61,713 nucleotides of DNA from Pontibacter sp. E15-1 (GCF_022601975.1 NZ_JAKVIR010000035.1:1-61713), one strand, 5' to 3'. Positions 17,819-28,141 are shown, numbered from the stretch's first letter. A program made the numbers and translations. The notes: generated by a model from the letters alone, not told the origin.

Positions 17819-18685
17819 TTAGGGAACAAGCGTGGTGGGCGGGAGCTTGGCTTCGCGCTCGGGCACGGTGCCGTCTGGCAACTGCCAGGGCCGGGGCTGC
17901 GCAAAAGGCAGCAGAAACAGTTGCTTCACCGTCTGTTCCTTCGGGTCGCGGTAGGCAGGCGTGCCGATGGTAATCTCCTGCTGCGGCACGTTCAGGCGCA
18001 GCGAGCGGTGCAATCGGTCCCACCACGAGAAGATGACGGAGAAATTGCTGTTTGTCTCCTGGGCTACAATGGAGTGGTGTATGCCGTGCATCCGCGGCGT
18101 GACCATCACCCGGCAAAGCTGCCGCTCCACGTGGAAGGGCAGGCGCAGGTTAGTATGATGGAAGGCCGTGCAGCCCTCGAAGATAACCTCGTAAAACAGC
18201 ACAAGCGGCGCGGGCACCCCAATAAGAACCACCGCTGCACCCCGGTAAGGCAGCGAGGCGATGTTCTCGCCGATATGGAACCGCCAGGCAGTGGACAGGT
18301 CCAGGTCCAGATCGATGTGGTGCACGTTGTGGAAACGCCACAGCAGGTCCGACTTGTGCAGCAGCACGTGCCACAGGTAGTTGGTATAGTCCAGGAGCAG
18401 GAACCCGGCCGCGTAGCGCGCCCATTTGGGCAACCCCAGCCGGGGCAGCAGGCCAAACCGGTGCCTGTTGGCGCGTTGCGCTACGGCATACATGCCGGGC
18501 AGCAGCACGAGGCGCAGGGCGGGCAGGGCGGCGGCAGCCACTCCCCCGTTCTCGAAGAGGCGCGTTAGTTTGGGGCGTGTTCGCTGGCGCAGCTTCCGCC
18601 TCGACTCTAGCACAAAAAGGGCCGCAGCCGCCACGCCCAGCAAGGGCATGCCTATGGTGTCAAACTTGGGGAACATGATTTTCAT
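17819..18685 (-). CDS. Sterol desaturase/fatty acid hydroxylase family membrane enzyme
   Basis: This 288-residue integral membrane protein has the clustered histidines that bind a di-iron centre: WHVLLH, FHNVHHID, FHHTNL and HGIHHSI. At least three hydrophobic segments surround them, with the N-terminal helix at about 12-26. It should hydroxylate or desaturate a lipid chain or polyisoprenoid using oxygen. Its pattern is that of the C-5 sterol desaturase group rather than the FA2H-like paralogue at 50 kb. The substrate is unknown. It is not obviously in an operon; cyanophycinase is 111 bp downstream in the same direction. Confidence 0.88.
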   Translation of the reverse strand: MKIMFPKFDTIGMPLLGVAAAALFVLESRRKLRQRTRPKLTRLFENGGVAAAALPALRLVLLPGMYAVAQRANRHRFGLLPRLGLPKWARYAAGFLLLDYTNYLWHVLLHKSDLLWRFHNVHHIDLDLDLSTAWRFHIGENIASLPYRGAAVVLIGVPAPLVLFYEVIFEGCTAFHHTNLRLPFHVERQLCRVMVTPRMHGIHHSIVAQETNSNFSVIFSWWDRLHRSLRLNVPQQEITIGTPAYRDPKEQTVKQLFLLPFAQPRPWQLPDGTVPEREAKLPPTTLVP

Positions 18686-18716
18686 TTCCTTAGCTACCCC
18701 AAATGCCTTCTTTTAG

Positions 18717-19630
18717 TTACCGGTGCGAGACCGTTGCAAAACGGTGCGAGATCTTGTATTTATTCTTTTTTTGAAGTTTTTGTCGCTGCATTGGCTCTGA
18801 ATCGCCTGAGACAGGCCCTTTTAGGGCTGTTTTTGCCCCTTGTTTTTCACGGCAGGACCTAATGATCCCGGGTGTGCGGTATAAGTTGTAAGCCATGGCC
18901 TCCATCAGGTACTGGGTATGGGTATGGGTCTTGGCCATCCCCCTGTAGCGGGCCTGACTGCTGTTGAACCCGCGGCGGATGCTGCCAAAGGTCCGCTCCA
19001 CCTTATACCTGACTTTGCTGATGAGCTTGTTGAACTACCTCTCCTGCCCTGTGAGCGCTCTCCCCCGGGTCGCCTTCTTCTGGATGCGGTCCCTGAGCCG
19101 CTTTTCTTTCAGCAAGTCCCTGTTTGCCTGTGAGGCATAGCCCTTGTCGGCAAAGAAAGGGGTGTTCTTTGGCAGCCCCGCTTCCCTGAGCACCTCCTCC
19201 AGGTTGGCTATCTCATGGACGTTGGCCGCTGTTGTCACCACATGCAGCACCATGCCCTCTGTGTCTGTCACCGCATGCCTCTTGTAGCCGTAGAGCAGCT
19301 TGCCCGCTTTCTTTATCCAGCGCCCCTCTGTGTCCACGCCCGGCTTTGGCACCTTGAGTAGTCGCTGGCTCTCTCCCTCCTTCTCCGCCTGCTGCTCTCG
19401 TGGCTCCTGTGAACGGTCCGTTACCACTTCATATCTTGTTTTGCCTTTGGGCTTGAGGGGGGGGTGGGCGTGATGAAGGCGGTGGCGCCCTTGACGTAGT
19501 GCGCATTGATGAGCCGGGAAATCGGCTGCCAGTCCGTCACCTTGTTTATCTGGTTGAAGAACTCACGCTTGATCTTGCGCCGCTCAACGGCAAGGTCGGC
19601 AAAGCCTACGCGGAAGCTGCCTTTTTCATA
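18717..19630 (-). pseudogene. Decayed IS5-family transposase
   Basis: Fragments of one IS5-type transposase are still readable on this strand. The N-terminal piece (from 19630, YEKGSFRVGFADLAVERRK) breaks inside the region after INAHYVKGATA, where the central LLLFKMLLL-type segment is missing. The next piece, in another frame, begins TPTPPLKPKGKTRYEVVTD and carries GYKRHAVTD and the acidic catalytic stretch FADKGYASQANR. A TAG at 19035-19037 interrupts the frame, after which the final catalytic Glu region (RYKVERTFGSIRRGF) continues in the same frame. Deletion, frameshift and nonsense codon together show that it is inactive. Confidence 0.88.
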
Positions 19631-19708
19631 AACCTAAGATAAGAAGTTCTGGCGCACGAAAGCACTAAAGTTTAACCCATCAATCAGCAGCGCCCCTGCA
19701 ACAGCCTC
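18727..19708 (-). mobile_element. IS5-family remnant with matching ends
   Basis: The right-hand terminus GAGACCGTTGCAAAA (18727-18741) has an inverted partner at the other end (19694-19708, CCCTGCAACAGCCTC), 10 of 15 positions alike. The transposase remnant fills the interval. No target duplication is visible, as expected for an old copy. Confidence 0.75.
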
Positions 19709-19874
19709 AGTTGTTTAACACGACCAAAAACGGAATGGCTCGCTTGCTCCTGCTCTTTTGTTGCTGAGGTTTAGCACCGGGCGCGCAGCTTGTCGGGAAG
19801 TCCTCCGTTTTACCTGATAAAGCGCTGGTTTCACTCCAGCAGCTTCGCCTGTGCCCAGCACAGGTATGGGCTGC

Positions 19875-20609
19875 CTATATTTGTATATACTTGAAAAGAA
19901 GCGCGGCAATGGCTGCCCCGAGCAGTGGGCCAACTATAGGCACCCAACTATACGCCCAATCGCTATGGCCTTTGCCCCGGATCGGCAGCACCCAATGCGC
20001 CACGCGCGGCCCAAAATCCCTGGCCGGGTTGATGGCGTAGCCCGTGGTGCCGCCCAGCGAGAGCCCGATCCCCCACACAAGGAAGGCGACCGGTATGGCG
20101 CCCAAAGAGCCCAGCCCGACTGGCGTGCCCTGGTCGTCCTGGATGGCGGCGGGTGTGAAATACAAAAGGACGAAGATCAGCACAAAGGTACCAACCACCT
20201 CACACAAAACATTGGTCGGGTAGTTGCGGATAGCAGGGTTTGTGGCGAAAACCGCAAGCTTGAGACCCTGGTCCGGCGTCTGGTCGAAGTGGTCTTTGTG
20301 CATAAGCCATACCAGTGCGGCCCCGGTCATAGCCCCCATAAACTGCATGAGGACGTACCCCGGAACCTTACTCCATTCGAACTGACCTGCCAGCGCCAGC
20401 CCCAGACTCACCGCGGGGTTAAGGTGAGCCCCACTGTATGGCCCGGCGACCACTACGCCAATGAATACGCCCAGGGCCCAGGCGGTGCAGACCACCATCC
20501 AGCCGGCTCCTTCTCCTTTGGTTCCTTTCAGAAGAACGTTGGCCACTACGCCTGTTCCCATCAGGGTCAGCAGGGCCGTTCCGATATACTCTGCCATGAA
20601 TGGGTGCAT
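19875..20609 (-). CDS. glpF: Aquaglyceroporin, glycerol uptake facilitator
   Basis: This 244-residue MIP-family channel lets glycerol cross the inner membrane. Both pore motifs are present: HLNPAVSLGLAL near residue 68 and YAINPARDFGPR near residue 195; the Asp after the second NPAR box is typical of glycerol-conducting members. Six hydrophobic helices can be traced. It is the last gene of glpD-glpK-glpF, with 10 bp between it and glpK, consistent with co-transcription. I see no clear terminator after it; the 166 bp up to the IS remnant contain only a short hairpin (19848-19864). Confidence 0.95.
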   Translation of the reverse strand: MHPFMAEYIGTALLTLMGTGVVANVLLKGTKGEGAGWMVVCTAWALGVFIGVVVAGPYSGAHLNPAVSLGLALAGQFEWSKVPGYVLMQFMGAMTGAALVWLMHKDHFDQTPDQGLKLAVFATNPAIRNYPTNVLCEVVGTFVLIFVLLYFTPAAIQDDQGTPVGLGSLGAIPVAFLVWGIGLSLGGTTGYAINPARDFGPRVAHWVLPIRGKGHSDWAYSWVPIVGPLLGAAIAALLFKYIQI

Positions 20610-20619
20610 CGTTTATAGC

Positions 20620-22122
20620 TTAAGATTCTAACCAGTTTTTCGTTCGCTCCACGGCTTTTTTCCAGAGGTGCAGGTTGTGGGCCACGGTTTCCGCAGGCAT
20701 GGCAGGCTCAAACACATGGTCTTCTTCCCACAGCGATTTCAACGCTTCTACATCCTTCCAGTAGCCTACCGCCAGCCCGGCCAGGTAGGCAGCACCCAAC
20801 GCGGTGGTCTCCAGCATTTTGGGCCGTTTCACCGTACAGTTCAGAATGTCTGTCTGAAACTGAATGAGGAAGTTGTTTGCGGCGGCCCCGCCATCTACCC
20901 GGAGCTCCCGGATGTGGGCCCCGCTGTCCTTTTCCATGGCTTTGAGCACATCGTATACCTGGTAGGCTATCGCTTCGAGGGAGGCCCTGGCGAAGTGAGC
21001 GGGGGTGGTGCCGCGGGTGAGCCCAAAGAAAGCCCCGCGGGCGCCCTGGTCCCAGTAAGGCGCGCCCAGCCCGGTAAGCGCAGGCACAAAGTATACGCCT
21101 TCGTTGTCTGGCAGACTGTTGGCCAGTGCTTCGCTCTCTGTGGCTTTTCCGATGATCCCGATGCCGTCCCGGAGCCACTGGATAGCGGCGCCCCCGATAA
21201 ACACGCTTCCTTCGAGGGCGTACGTCACGTGGCCGTCCAGCTTCCAGGCAATAGTGGTCAGCAGTTTGTTATTGGATTTCACCGGCGTGTCACCTGTGTT
21301 CATCACCAGAAAGCAGCCCGTGCCATAGGTTGTTTTAGCCATTCCTTTCTGGGTGCAAAGCTGCCCGAACAGCGCCGCCTGCTGGTCTCCGGCAACCCCG
21401 GCAATCGGGATCTTGGCCGAGAATATTTTCCCGGAGGTGGTGCAGAACACCTCACTGCTCGACCGCACCTCCGGCAGTATACTTCGGGGGATATCAAACA
21501 GGTCGAGCAGCTCCTGGTCCCATTGTTGGGCATGAATGTTAAAGAGCATGGTGCGGCTGGCATTGGTGATGTCGGTCAGGTGTTTGCTGCCGTTGGAGAG
21601 TTTCCAGATCAGCCAGCTGTCCACTGTCCCGAAACAGACCTCTCCTTTGGCCGCCTTTTCCCGCGCCCCGTCCACATGGTCTAATATCCACTTGATTTTG
21701 GTGGCGGAGAAATAGGCGTCAATGATCAGGCCTGTCTTGTCGCTGATCAGCTCGGAGTGGCCTTCCTCCTTCAGCGCGTTGCAGTAAGCCGAGGTTCTTC
21801 TGTCCTGCCATACGATCGCGTTGTAGAGGGCCTCGCCCGTTTTCCTGTCCCACAGGATGGTTGTTTCCCGCTGGTTGGTGATGCCGATCCCGGCGATCTG
21901 GTCGGCAGAAATGCGGGCTTTGGTGATCGCCTCCGCCGCCACCGCCGCCTGCGTCGACCAAATCTCCATCGGGTCATGCTCTACCCAGCCCGGACGGGGG
22001 AACTGTTGCTCGAAAAGGCGCTGTGCGTCCGAAACGATCTTGCCCTGCCGATTAAAAACGATGGCTCTGGAGCTGGTGGTGCCTTGGTCAAACGCCAGCA
22101 AGTACTGTTTTGGCTGCGTCAT
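20620..22122 (-). CDS. glpK: Glycerol kinase
   Basis: The enzyme (500 residues, usual length) phosphorylates glycerol to sn-glycerol 3-phosphate, trapping it in the cell. The N-terminal phosphate motif FDQGTTSSRAIVF, the FGGY-type signatures around WDQELLDLFDIP and GVAGDQQAALFGQ, and the C-terminal DGGAAANNFLIQFQ are all typical of GlpK. It lies 17 bp downstream of glpD and 10 bp upstream of glpF, so the three genes form one transcription unit handling glycerol uptake, phosphorylation and oxidation. Confidence 0.98.
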   Translation of the reverse strand: MTQPKQYLLAFDQGTTSSRAIVFNRQGKIVSDAQRLFEQQFPRPGWVEHDPMEIWSTQAAVAAEAITKARISADQIAGIGITNQRETTILWDRKTGEALYNAIVWQDRRTSAYCNALKEEGHSELISDKTGLIIDAYFSATKIKWILDHVDGAREKAAKGEVCFGTVDSWLIWKLSNGSKHLTDITNASRTMLFNIHAQQWDQELLDLFDIPRSILPEVRSSSEVFCTTSGKIFSAKIPIAGVAGDQQAALFGQLCTQKGMAKTTYGTGCFLVMNTGDTPVKSNNKLLTTIAWKLDGHVTYALEGSVFIGGAAIQWLRDGIGIIGKATESEALANSLPDNEGVYFVPALTGLGAPYWDQGARGAFFGLTRGTTPAHFARASLEAIAYQVYDVLKAMEKDSGAHIRELRVDGGAAANNFLIQFQTDILNCTVKRPKMLETTALGAAYLAGLAVGYWKDVEALKSLWEEDHVFEPAMPAETVAHNLHLWKKAVERTKNWLES

Positions 22123-22139
22123 ATGTGCTTCTGCTTAGT

Positions 22140-23702
22140 TTACGGATGGATAAAGTATCTTTTTGCCAGTTGCTCAAATTCGGCGATCTCACGCAGCCCC
22201 CAGTCTTCGCTTTCTCCCAGCTCCGCACGCATGATCTCCGCCACTGCAGGGGCCATTTCCTGCGCTGCCCGCGCATCCAGAAAGAGTATCCGCATCCGCC
22301 TGGCCAGCACGTCTTCCACCTTCAGGGCCATCTCCTGTCGCACCATCCATACCACCTCGGCCCCGGTGTGGGGGTAGCGCGGGTGTAGCGGCTTTGCAAG
22401 AGCAGGCACCTGCGCCATCAGCTCCCTTATGCCAAAGGCGTCGCTGCCGTAAATCGCGAGCGGCCCTTCCGGGGCGGAGGCCTCATAGCCATGCAGTTTG
22501 ATTGAGGCGGAGGCGCTCCGGGGCAACTGCAGGTGCTGTAGCTTCACCAAGGCGTCCACGGTGTCTTCCCCCATCTTCCGGAAGGTGGTCCACTTGCCGC
22601 CGATGATGGAAATAAGCTGGCTTTTGGTGACGGTCACCTTGTGGCTGCGGGATATCTCCTTTGTCTTGGTGCCTGCTGCTTCGGCCGCGGCAAGGGGGCG
22701 CAGCCCGGCAAACACCGACAGCGCATCTTCCCGGGAAGGGGGATTGACAAGGTATCTGGCGCAGTTCTCCAGGATGAAATCAATCTCCTGCGCCAGCGGC
22801 CTGGGCTCCAGCTGCGGCTTTTTACGGACGGTGTCGGTGGTGCCCAGGAGCAGCTTGCCATGCCACGGTATACCAAAAAGCACGCGCCCATCCGAGGTCT
22901 TCGGGATCATAAGCGCATCCTGGCCGCCCAGAAAGGAGAGGTCGAACACCAAATGGGCTCCCTGGCTCGGCGTGATGGAGCGGGCCGTGTCGGGGGTATC
23001 CATTCTGAGAATATTGTCAGCAAACACGCCCGTTGCGTTTACCACCGCCTTCGCTTTAACGGTATAGTGGCTTTGGCTGATCTGGTCCGTCGCGTGGACG
23101 CCATCCAGCAGGCCTTTTTCATCCTTGGTTAGGCTGGTCACTTTCATGTAGTTCAGGACGCAGCCACCCATTTCCGTGCAGGTCTGGGCAATGTTCAGTG
23201 CCAGGCGGGCATCATCAAACTGGCCGTCGTAGTAGAGCACGCCCCCCTTCAGGCCCTGCTGCCGGATGGTGGGCAGCCGTTCCACCGTCCGGCGCTTCGA
23301 GAGCCACTGCGACTTTCCGATCCGCAAGCCGCCAGCCATCAGATCATATACTTTCAGCCCGATGCTATACTTCCATTTATCCCAGTAAGTATAAATAGGG
23401 ATGACGAAGGCTTGTGTGTGCGACACGTGCGGGGCGTTTTTCATGATCCCTCCCCGCTCCTTCAGGGCCTCCAGCACTAAGCCCACATCGCCCTGCGCCA
23501 GGTAGCGCACGCCGCCATGAAGCAGTTTGGTGCTACGGCTGGAGGTGCCCTTGGCAAAGTCTGCTTTCTCGAGCAGCACCACCGACAAGCCTCTGGAGAG
23601 CGCATCCAGCGCAACCCCAAGGCCGGAGGCACCGCCACCAATCACGGCCACATCCCAGACGGGCGTGGTTTTTAGTTTGTTTAAACCTTCGGTTCTGTCC
23701 AA
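22140..23702 (-). CDS. glpD: Aerobic glycerol-3-phosphate dehydrogenase
   Basis: This 520-residue FAD enzyme oxidises glycerol 3-phosphate to dihydroxyacetone phosphate and passes electrons to the quinone pool at the inner membrane. It begins with the dinucleotide fold DVAVIGGGASGLGVALDA and continues with the GlpD signatures TSSRSTKLLHGGVRYL and the C-terminal TGAEVVWMVRQEMALKVED helix segment. It is the first gene of the glycerol operon, facing a large divergent intergenic region of 723 bp that holds no gene I can support but should contain the promoters of both flanking units. Confidence 0.97.
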   Translation of the reverse strand: MDRTEGLNKLKTTPVWDVAVIGGGASGLGVALDALSRGLSVVLLEKADFAKGTSSRSTKLLHGGVRYLAQGDVGLVLEALKERGGIMKNAPHVSHTQAFVIPIYTYWDKWKYSIGLKVYDLMAGGLRIGKSQWLSKRRTVERLPTIRQQGLKGGVLYYDGQFDDARLALNIAQTCTEMGGCVLNYMKVTSLTKDEKGLLDGVHATDQISQSHYTVKAKAVVNATGVFADNILRMDTPDTARSITPSQGAHLVFDLSFLGGQDALMIPKTSDGRVLFGIPWHGKLLLGTTDTVRKKPQLEPRPLAQEIDFILENCARYLVNPPSREDALSVFAGLRPLAAAEAAGTKTKEISRSHKVTVTKSQLISIIGGKWTTFRKMGEDTVDALVKLQHLQLPRSASASIKLHGYEASAPEGPLAIYGSDAFGIRELMAQVPALAKPLHPRYPHTGAEVVWMVRQEMALKVEDVLARRMRILFLDARAAQEMAPAVAEIMRAELGESEDWGLREIAEFEQLAKRYFIHP

Positions 23703-24425
23703 TGCGGTGTTCTTATTGCTCTAGCGCCTCCCCAAGCTGGATGCAGGCGGTTGCTACATCCAATATAATAAATTAAAGATGATAAAGAAGAATTTATTAC
23801 AGCGCATAGCAGCCATACCGCCTTGTCCTGATACAGGTTACCAAAAAAGCCAGCGAAATTGTATGGCAAAGCATTCGTATTGTAGCCGAGCACCTCACCT
23901 TTGGTGTGAGCTTCGGGAAGTGGCCAATATACATGGTGGTGATTCCCGCAGTCTGCACGGTTGGGTAAAAGAAAAGAGTAGTACGCGCGGATAAAAAACG
24001 GTTTGTCCTGAAAAGCCTCGCAAAAAACGGCTGTATTTTGATACGGACTCTCTTGCACTGCTGCGCTGTCTCCGGGCAGGTTTTGCGGAGATAATATCCA
24101 TCAGCACCCAAAATGGCCTCATTATACCTGGGATGAAACAAACCTGTCCGATCTGCTTGGAACCACGCGTTTCGCTTTCCCCAAAACCTGCCAACTTCCA
24201 ATTTTCCCCGCCAAATTTGCTACAAACGGGCTGCTTCTTCTGAAAGTTTATACGGACATCATTGAACTATATTGTTTAATAAAAGCAATATTTAGTATCT
24301 TAAGCGTATCGTTTACACTTGCGGCCATATAGGCCACTACTTCAACATGCCTGCTCCGCAAGGGCAGCAGAGGATTTACCAGCGTCAATTATACCCTGAA
24401 GTCTATATACAACAGCGTACTCCAC

Positions 24426-27400
24426 ATGAAAAAAACCTCAAAATCTTCTTTCCTTTCAAACAGAAGGAATCTTTATGCAGCGGCTCTGGTCCCTGTCTTC
24501 GTCCTTTCCGGGTATTGGATGCAACAGCCTGCCGACCAAAGCATAAAGACAATGGTGCCTGAAAAGGCGGCAGAACTGGCCCGCTCTATTGAGGCGCTGG
24601 TAAAGCCCGAGCTGGCCGACGGCCTCACCCTCCGGCTTTGGGGCGTAGACTCGCTGGTGGCCGACCCGATTTCCATCGACATCGACGACCACGGAAAGCT
24701 ATACTATACCCGAACCAACCGGCAAAAAAACTCTGAGTTCGACATCAGGGGCCATCAGGACTGGGAAATCGGCTCGATCCAGCTAAAGACGGTGGAAGAA
24801 AAACGCGCTTTCCTGCACAGCGTCCTGTCGCCGGAGAACAGCAAAAAGAACACCTGGCTGAAAGACCTGAACGGCGACGGCTCCCACGACTGGCGCGACA
24901 TGACCGTGGAGAAAGAGCACGTATACCGCCTCGAAGACCGGGACGGTGACGGCGTGGCCGACCTGTCGCAGCTGGTGGTAAACGATTTTAACGACGAGGT
25001 GACCGACGTGGCCGGGGCTATCCTGACCCAGGGCGACGACCTGTTTGTGGGCGTGGCCCCAGACCTCTGGCGCATGAAAGACACAAACGGCGACGGTATA
25101 GCCGACGAGAAAACCTCCATTTCGCATGGGTATGGCATCCACGTCGGGTTTAGCGGGCACGGCATGTCGGGCCTGGAGATGGGGCCGGACGGGAAGATTT
25201 ACTGGGGCATCGGCGACATCGGCTTCAATGGCACAGGGCCCGACGGCCAGAAGTGGGAGTACCCGAACAGCGGCGTCATCGCCCGGTCTAACCCCGACGG
25301 CAGCGACTTTGAGATTTTTGCCGCTGGCCTCCGGAACACGCATGAGTTTGTTTTCGATGAGTATGGCAACATCATCAGCGAGGACAACGACGGCGACCAC
25401 CCCGGCGAGAACGAGCGCCTGGTCTACATCGTGAACGGCTCTGACACCGGGTGGCGCACCAACTGGCAGTTTGGCAAGTACCGCGACCCGGAAAACAACA
25501 CCTATAAGGTATGGATGGACGAGAAGATGTATAAACCCCGGCACGAGGGGCAGGCAGCCTACATCACACCCGCCATCGCCAACTTCGTGAGCGGCCCCAC
25601 CGGCATGCTGTATAACCCGGGCACCGCCCTGAGCCCACGGTATAAAAACACGTTTTTCATTGCTGAGTTTGTGGGCAACCCCGCCAAGTCGGGCATCCAC
25701 GCATTTACCCTGAAGCCCAAGGGAGCCACGTTTGAACTCGGCAAAAGCGAGAAGATCATGAGCGGCGTGCTGGCCACCGGCATCGACTTCGGTCCGGACG
25801 GGGCCATGTATGTGGCAGACTGGATTGAGGGCTGGGGCACCAAAGACCACGGCCGCATCTGGAAACTGGACGACCAAGAAGGAGCCAACTGGCCTGAGCG
25901 CCAGCAGACACAGCAATTGCTGGCAGCGGATTTCAGTGATCGGAAAGACAGCGACCTGGGCCTGCTGCTGCAGAACCCCGACATGCGCGTGCGGCAGAAA
26001 GCCCAGTTTGCCCTCGCCACCCGCGGACAAAACGGAGCCAGGGAGTTTCAGAAAAGCATCAACCAAACAGAGCACCAACTGGCCCGCGTGCACGGCATCT
26101 GGGGTATGAGCCAACTGGCGCGCCAAGACAAGAAGTACGCCACGCAGCTGGTGCCGCTTTTAAAGGACAAGGACCCGGAAATCAGGGCGCAGGCAGCCAA
26201 GTGGCTGGGCGACATCCGGTATAAGGAGGCAGGCAAAAAGCTGGTCCCGCTGCTGAAAGACGAGAATAGCCGCACCCGCTTCTTCGCCGCCGAGGCCCTG
26301 GGCCGCATCGCGTACGAACCGGCCGTCAAGCCCCTAATTAAATTGCTGCAAGCCAACAACGACGAAGATGCCTACATACGCCACGCCGGTAGCCTGGCCC
26401 TGGCCCGCATCGGCAAAGCCGACCCTATCATCGCGTTGGCCAGCCACCCATCGCCGGCGGTGCGTATGGCCGCCGTGGTGGCGTTGCGCCGTATGCGGAA
26501 CCCCGCCATTGCGCGATTCCTACAAGACGAAGACGAGTATATCGTGACGGAAGCAGCACGCGCCATCAACGACGACCTCTCCATCCCGAAGGCAATGCCT
26601 GCTCTGGGCAACATACTGCAAACCAACCGCTTCACGAACGAGGCCCTGCTGCGCCGCGCCATCAACGCCAACCTGCAGGTCGGCACGCCACAGGCCATGC
26701 AGAACCTGATCGGCTATAGCCAGCAGGAAGGCGCCCCCGTAGCCATGCGGTCGGAAGCCGTGGCGGCACTCAGCACCTGGGCCAGGCCTTCTGTGCTGGA
26801 CCGTGTGGACGGCCAGTACCTGGGGGTTGTGGAAAGAGACCCTTCCTTAGTGAGGAAGCAGGCCGCCCCCGCGCTGACACAGCTGCTCGGCCATACCGAG
26901 ACACCGCTTCGGCTAAGCGCGGCCATGGCCATTGGCAAACTCCAGATAGCGGAGGCCTCGCCGCAGTTGGCAGACCACCTGAAAACCGACCAAGATGCCA
27001 CCGTGCGGGTAGAGGCGCTTCGGGCGCTGGCCACGCTCAAGGGTGCCCCCTTAGGGAAAGCCGTGGGGCAGGCGCTCTCCGACCCCGAGAAAAGCGTGCG
27101 GGTGGCAGGCCTGGACATGCTCACGGAAATGGACATCCCCAAAGAACTGATGGTGACACTGCTGGCGGACGTGATTGATCAGAAGAGGACCCCGGAAGAG
27201 CAACAGGCGGCCCTGCTCACGCTCGGCACACTGCCAATAGCCAACACGCAACCGGTTTTCGACCAACTCCTTGCCAAGATGGAGCAGGGCAAACTCCCCA
27301 CGGAAATCCACCTGGAGCTTGCCGAGGCGATAGACAGCACGCACTCCAGGCCGCTCATTGCCCGCCACAAAGCCATTAGCGCAAAGATGGCCCCGAAAAC

Positions 27401-27857
27401 CCAGGCCTCCTCGTTTGAGGGTAGCCTGTATGGCGGCGACGCTTTGCGCGGCCGCAACATCTTCTTCAGCCACCAAACCGCGCAGTGCATCCGGTGCCAC
27501 TCCTACGACGATTTGGGCGGCAACGCAGGCCCCCGTCTGAACGGCGTGTCGGGGAGGCTGAGCCGCCCGCAACTGCTGGAGGCCCTGGTTGACCCCGGCG
27601 CGCGCCTTGCCCCCGGGTATGGCGTGGTAACGGTGGAGCTGAAAAGCGGCAAATCGATTGGCGGCGTGTTACAGGGAGAGACAGACAACAGCCTGCAGCT
27701 AAAGGTGGGCGGGCAGCCGGACACACTGATCCGCAAAAGCGACATCGCGAAACGCATCAACGCCCCTTCGAGCATGCCCAACATGCAGTACCTCCTCACG
27801 AAAAAGGAGATCCGGGACGTGGTAAGCTTCCTGGCTACCTTAAAGGAGAATGAGTAA
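24426..27857 (+). CDS. Propeller-HEAT-cytochrome c dehydrogenase (PVC type)
   Basis: The protein (1143 residues) starts with a membrane or signal segment (about 17-33). A beta-propeller of the PVC membrane-bound dehydrogenase class follows (about 45-480), marked by ADPISIDIDDHGKLYYTRTN, the GYGIHVGFSGHGMSG stretch and calcium-like DGDGVADL loops. Then come HEAT repeats (about 500-960; for example DPEIRAQAAKWLGDI) and a C-terminal cytochrome c domain with a haem-binding CIRCH beginning at Cys1021. The order is that of proteins abundant in Planctomycetes and Verrucomicrobia. It should oxidise a sugar or polyol in the periplasm and hand electrons to a carrier. The substrate is unknown. Confidence 0.9.
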   Translation: MKKTSKSSFLSNRRNLYAAALVPVFVLSGYWMQQPADQSIKTMVPEKAAELARSIEALVKPELADGLTLRLWGVDSLVADPISIDIDDHGKLYYTRTNRQKNSEFDIRGHQDWEIGSIQLKTVEEKRAFLHSVLSPENSKKNTWLKDLNGDGSHDWRDMTVEKEHVYRLEDRDGDGVADLSQLVVNDFNDEVTDVAGAILTQGDDLFVGVAPDLWRMKDTNGDGIADEKTSISHGYGIHVGFSGHGMSGLEMGPDGKIYWGIGDIGFNGTGPDGQKWEYPNSGVIARSNPDGSDFEIFAAGLRNTHEFVFDEYGNIISEDNDGDHPGENERLVYIVNGSDTGWRTNWQFGKYRDPENNTYKVWMDEKMYKPRHEGQAAYITPAIANFVSGPTGMLYNPGTALSPRYKNTFFIAEFVGNPAKSGIHAFTLKPKGATFELGKSEKIMSGVLATGIDFGPDGAMYVADWIEGWGTKDHGRIWKLDDQEGANWPERQQTQQLLAADFSDRKDSDLGLLLQNPDMRVRQKAQFALATRGQNGAREFQKSINQTEHQLARVHGIWGMSQLARQDKKYATQLVPLLKDKDPEIRAQAAKWLGDIRYKEAGKKLVPLLKDENSRTRFFAAEALGRIAYEPAVKPLIKLLQANNDEDAYIRHAGSLALARIGKADPIIALASHPSPAVRMAAVVALRRMRNPAIARFLQDEDEYIVTEAARAINDDLSIPKAMPALGNILQTNRFTNEALLRRAINANLQVGTPQAMQNLIGYSQQEGAPVAMRSEAVAALSTWARPSVLDRVDGQYLGVVERDPSLVRKQAAPALTQLLGHTETPLRLSAAMAIGKLQIAEASPQLADHLKTDQDATVRVEALRALATLKGAPLGKAVGQALSDPEKSVRVAGLDMLTEMDIPKELMVTLLADVIDQKRTPEEQQAALLTLGTLPIANTQPVFDQLLAKMEQGKLPTEIHLELAEAIDSTHSRPLIARHKAISAKMAPKTQASSFEGSLYGGDALRGRNIFFSHQTAQCIRCHSYDDLGGNAGPRLNGVSGRLSRPQLLEALVDPGARLAPGYGVVTVELKSGKSIGGVLQGETDNSLQLKVGGQPDTLIRKSDIAKRINAPSSMPNMQYLLTKKEIRDVVSFLATLKENE

Positions 27858-27906
27858 CTGCGGGCAGCAAGTATAAACTTGTTTTACAACCTGCCGGTAC
27901 AGCCGT

Positions 27907-27961
27907 AAAAAAGAGAGAGGTTGATTGTTCTGTTTCCAGACAATCAACCTCTCTCTTTTTT
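27907..27961. terminator. Long bidirectional terminator
   Basis: A 21-bp arm (27907-27927) pairs exactly with 27941-27961, giving A6 at the base on one side and T-runs on the other. It sits between the convergent dehydrogenase and isomerase genes and can serve both. Confidence 0.88.
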
Positions 27962-28141
27962 TATGGAAATCCTCCTTTGTTTCGAGGAGGGATTCCGCAG
28001 GCGGGGTATTCTGTTTCAAGCAGGGGCCTCATACCTCTGGCAAAAAAATTTTCCGCTTTTGATTTTGCTTCTGCAGTACCGGTACAAATCAACCCATTTT
28101 CATTCCCTCTCAACAAGCCCACTTCGGAACTTTACTGCAGG

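Noticed and set aside
23681..24201. Minus-strand frames of 125 and 134 codons before the dehydrogenase
   Set aside because: They overlap each other in different frames, lack any recognisable motif and fall in a probable promoter region.
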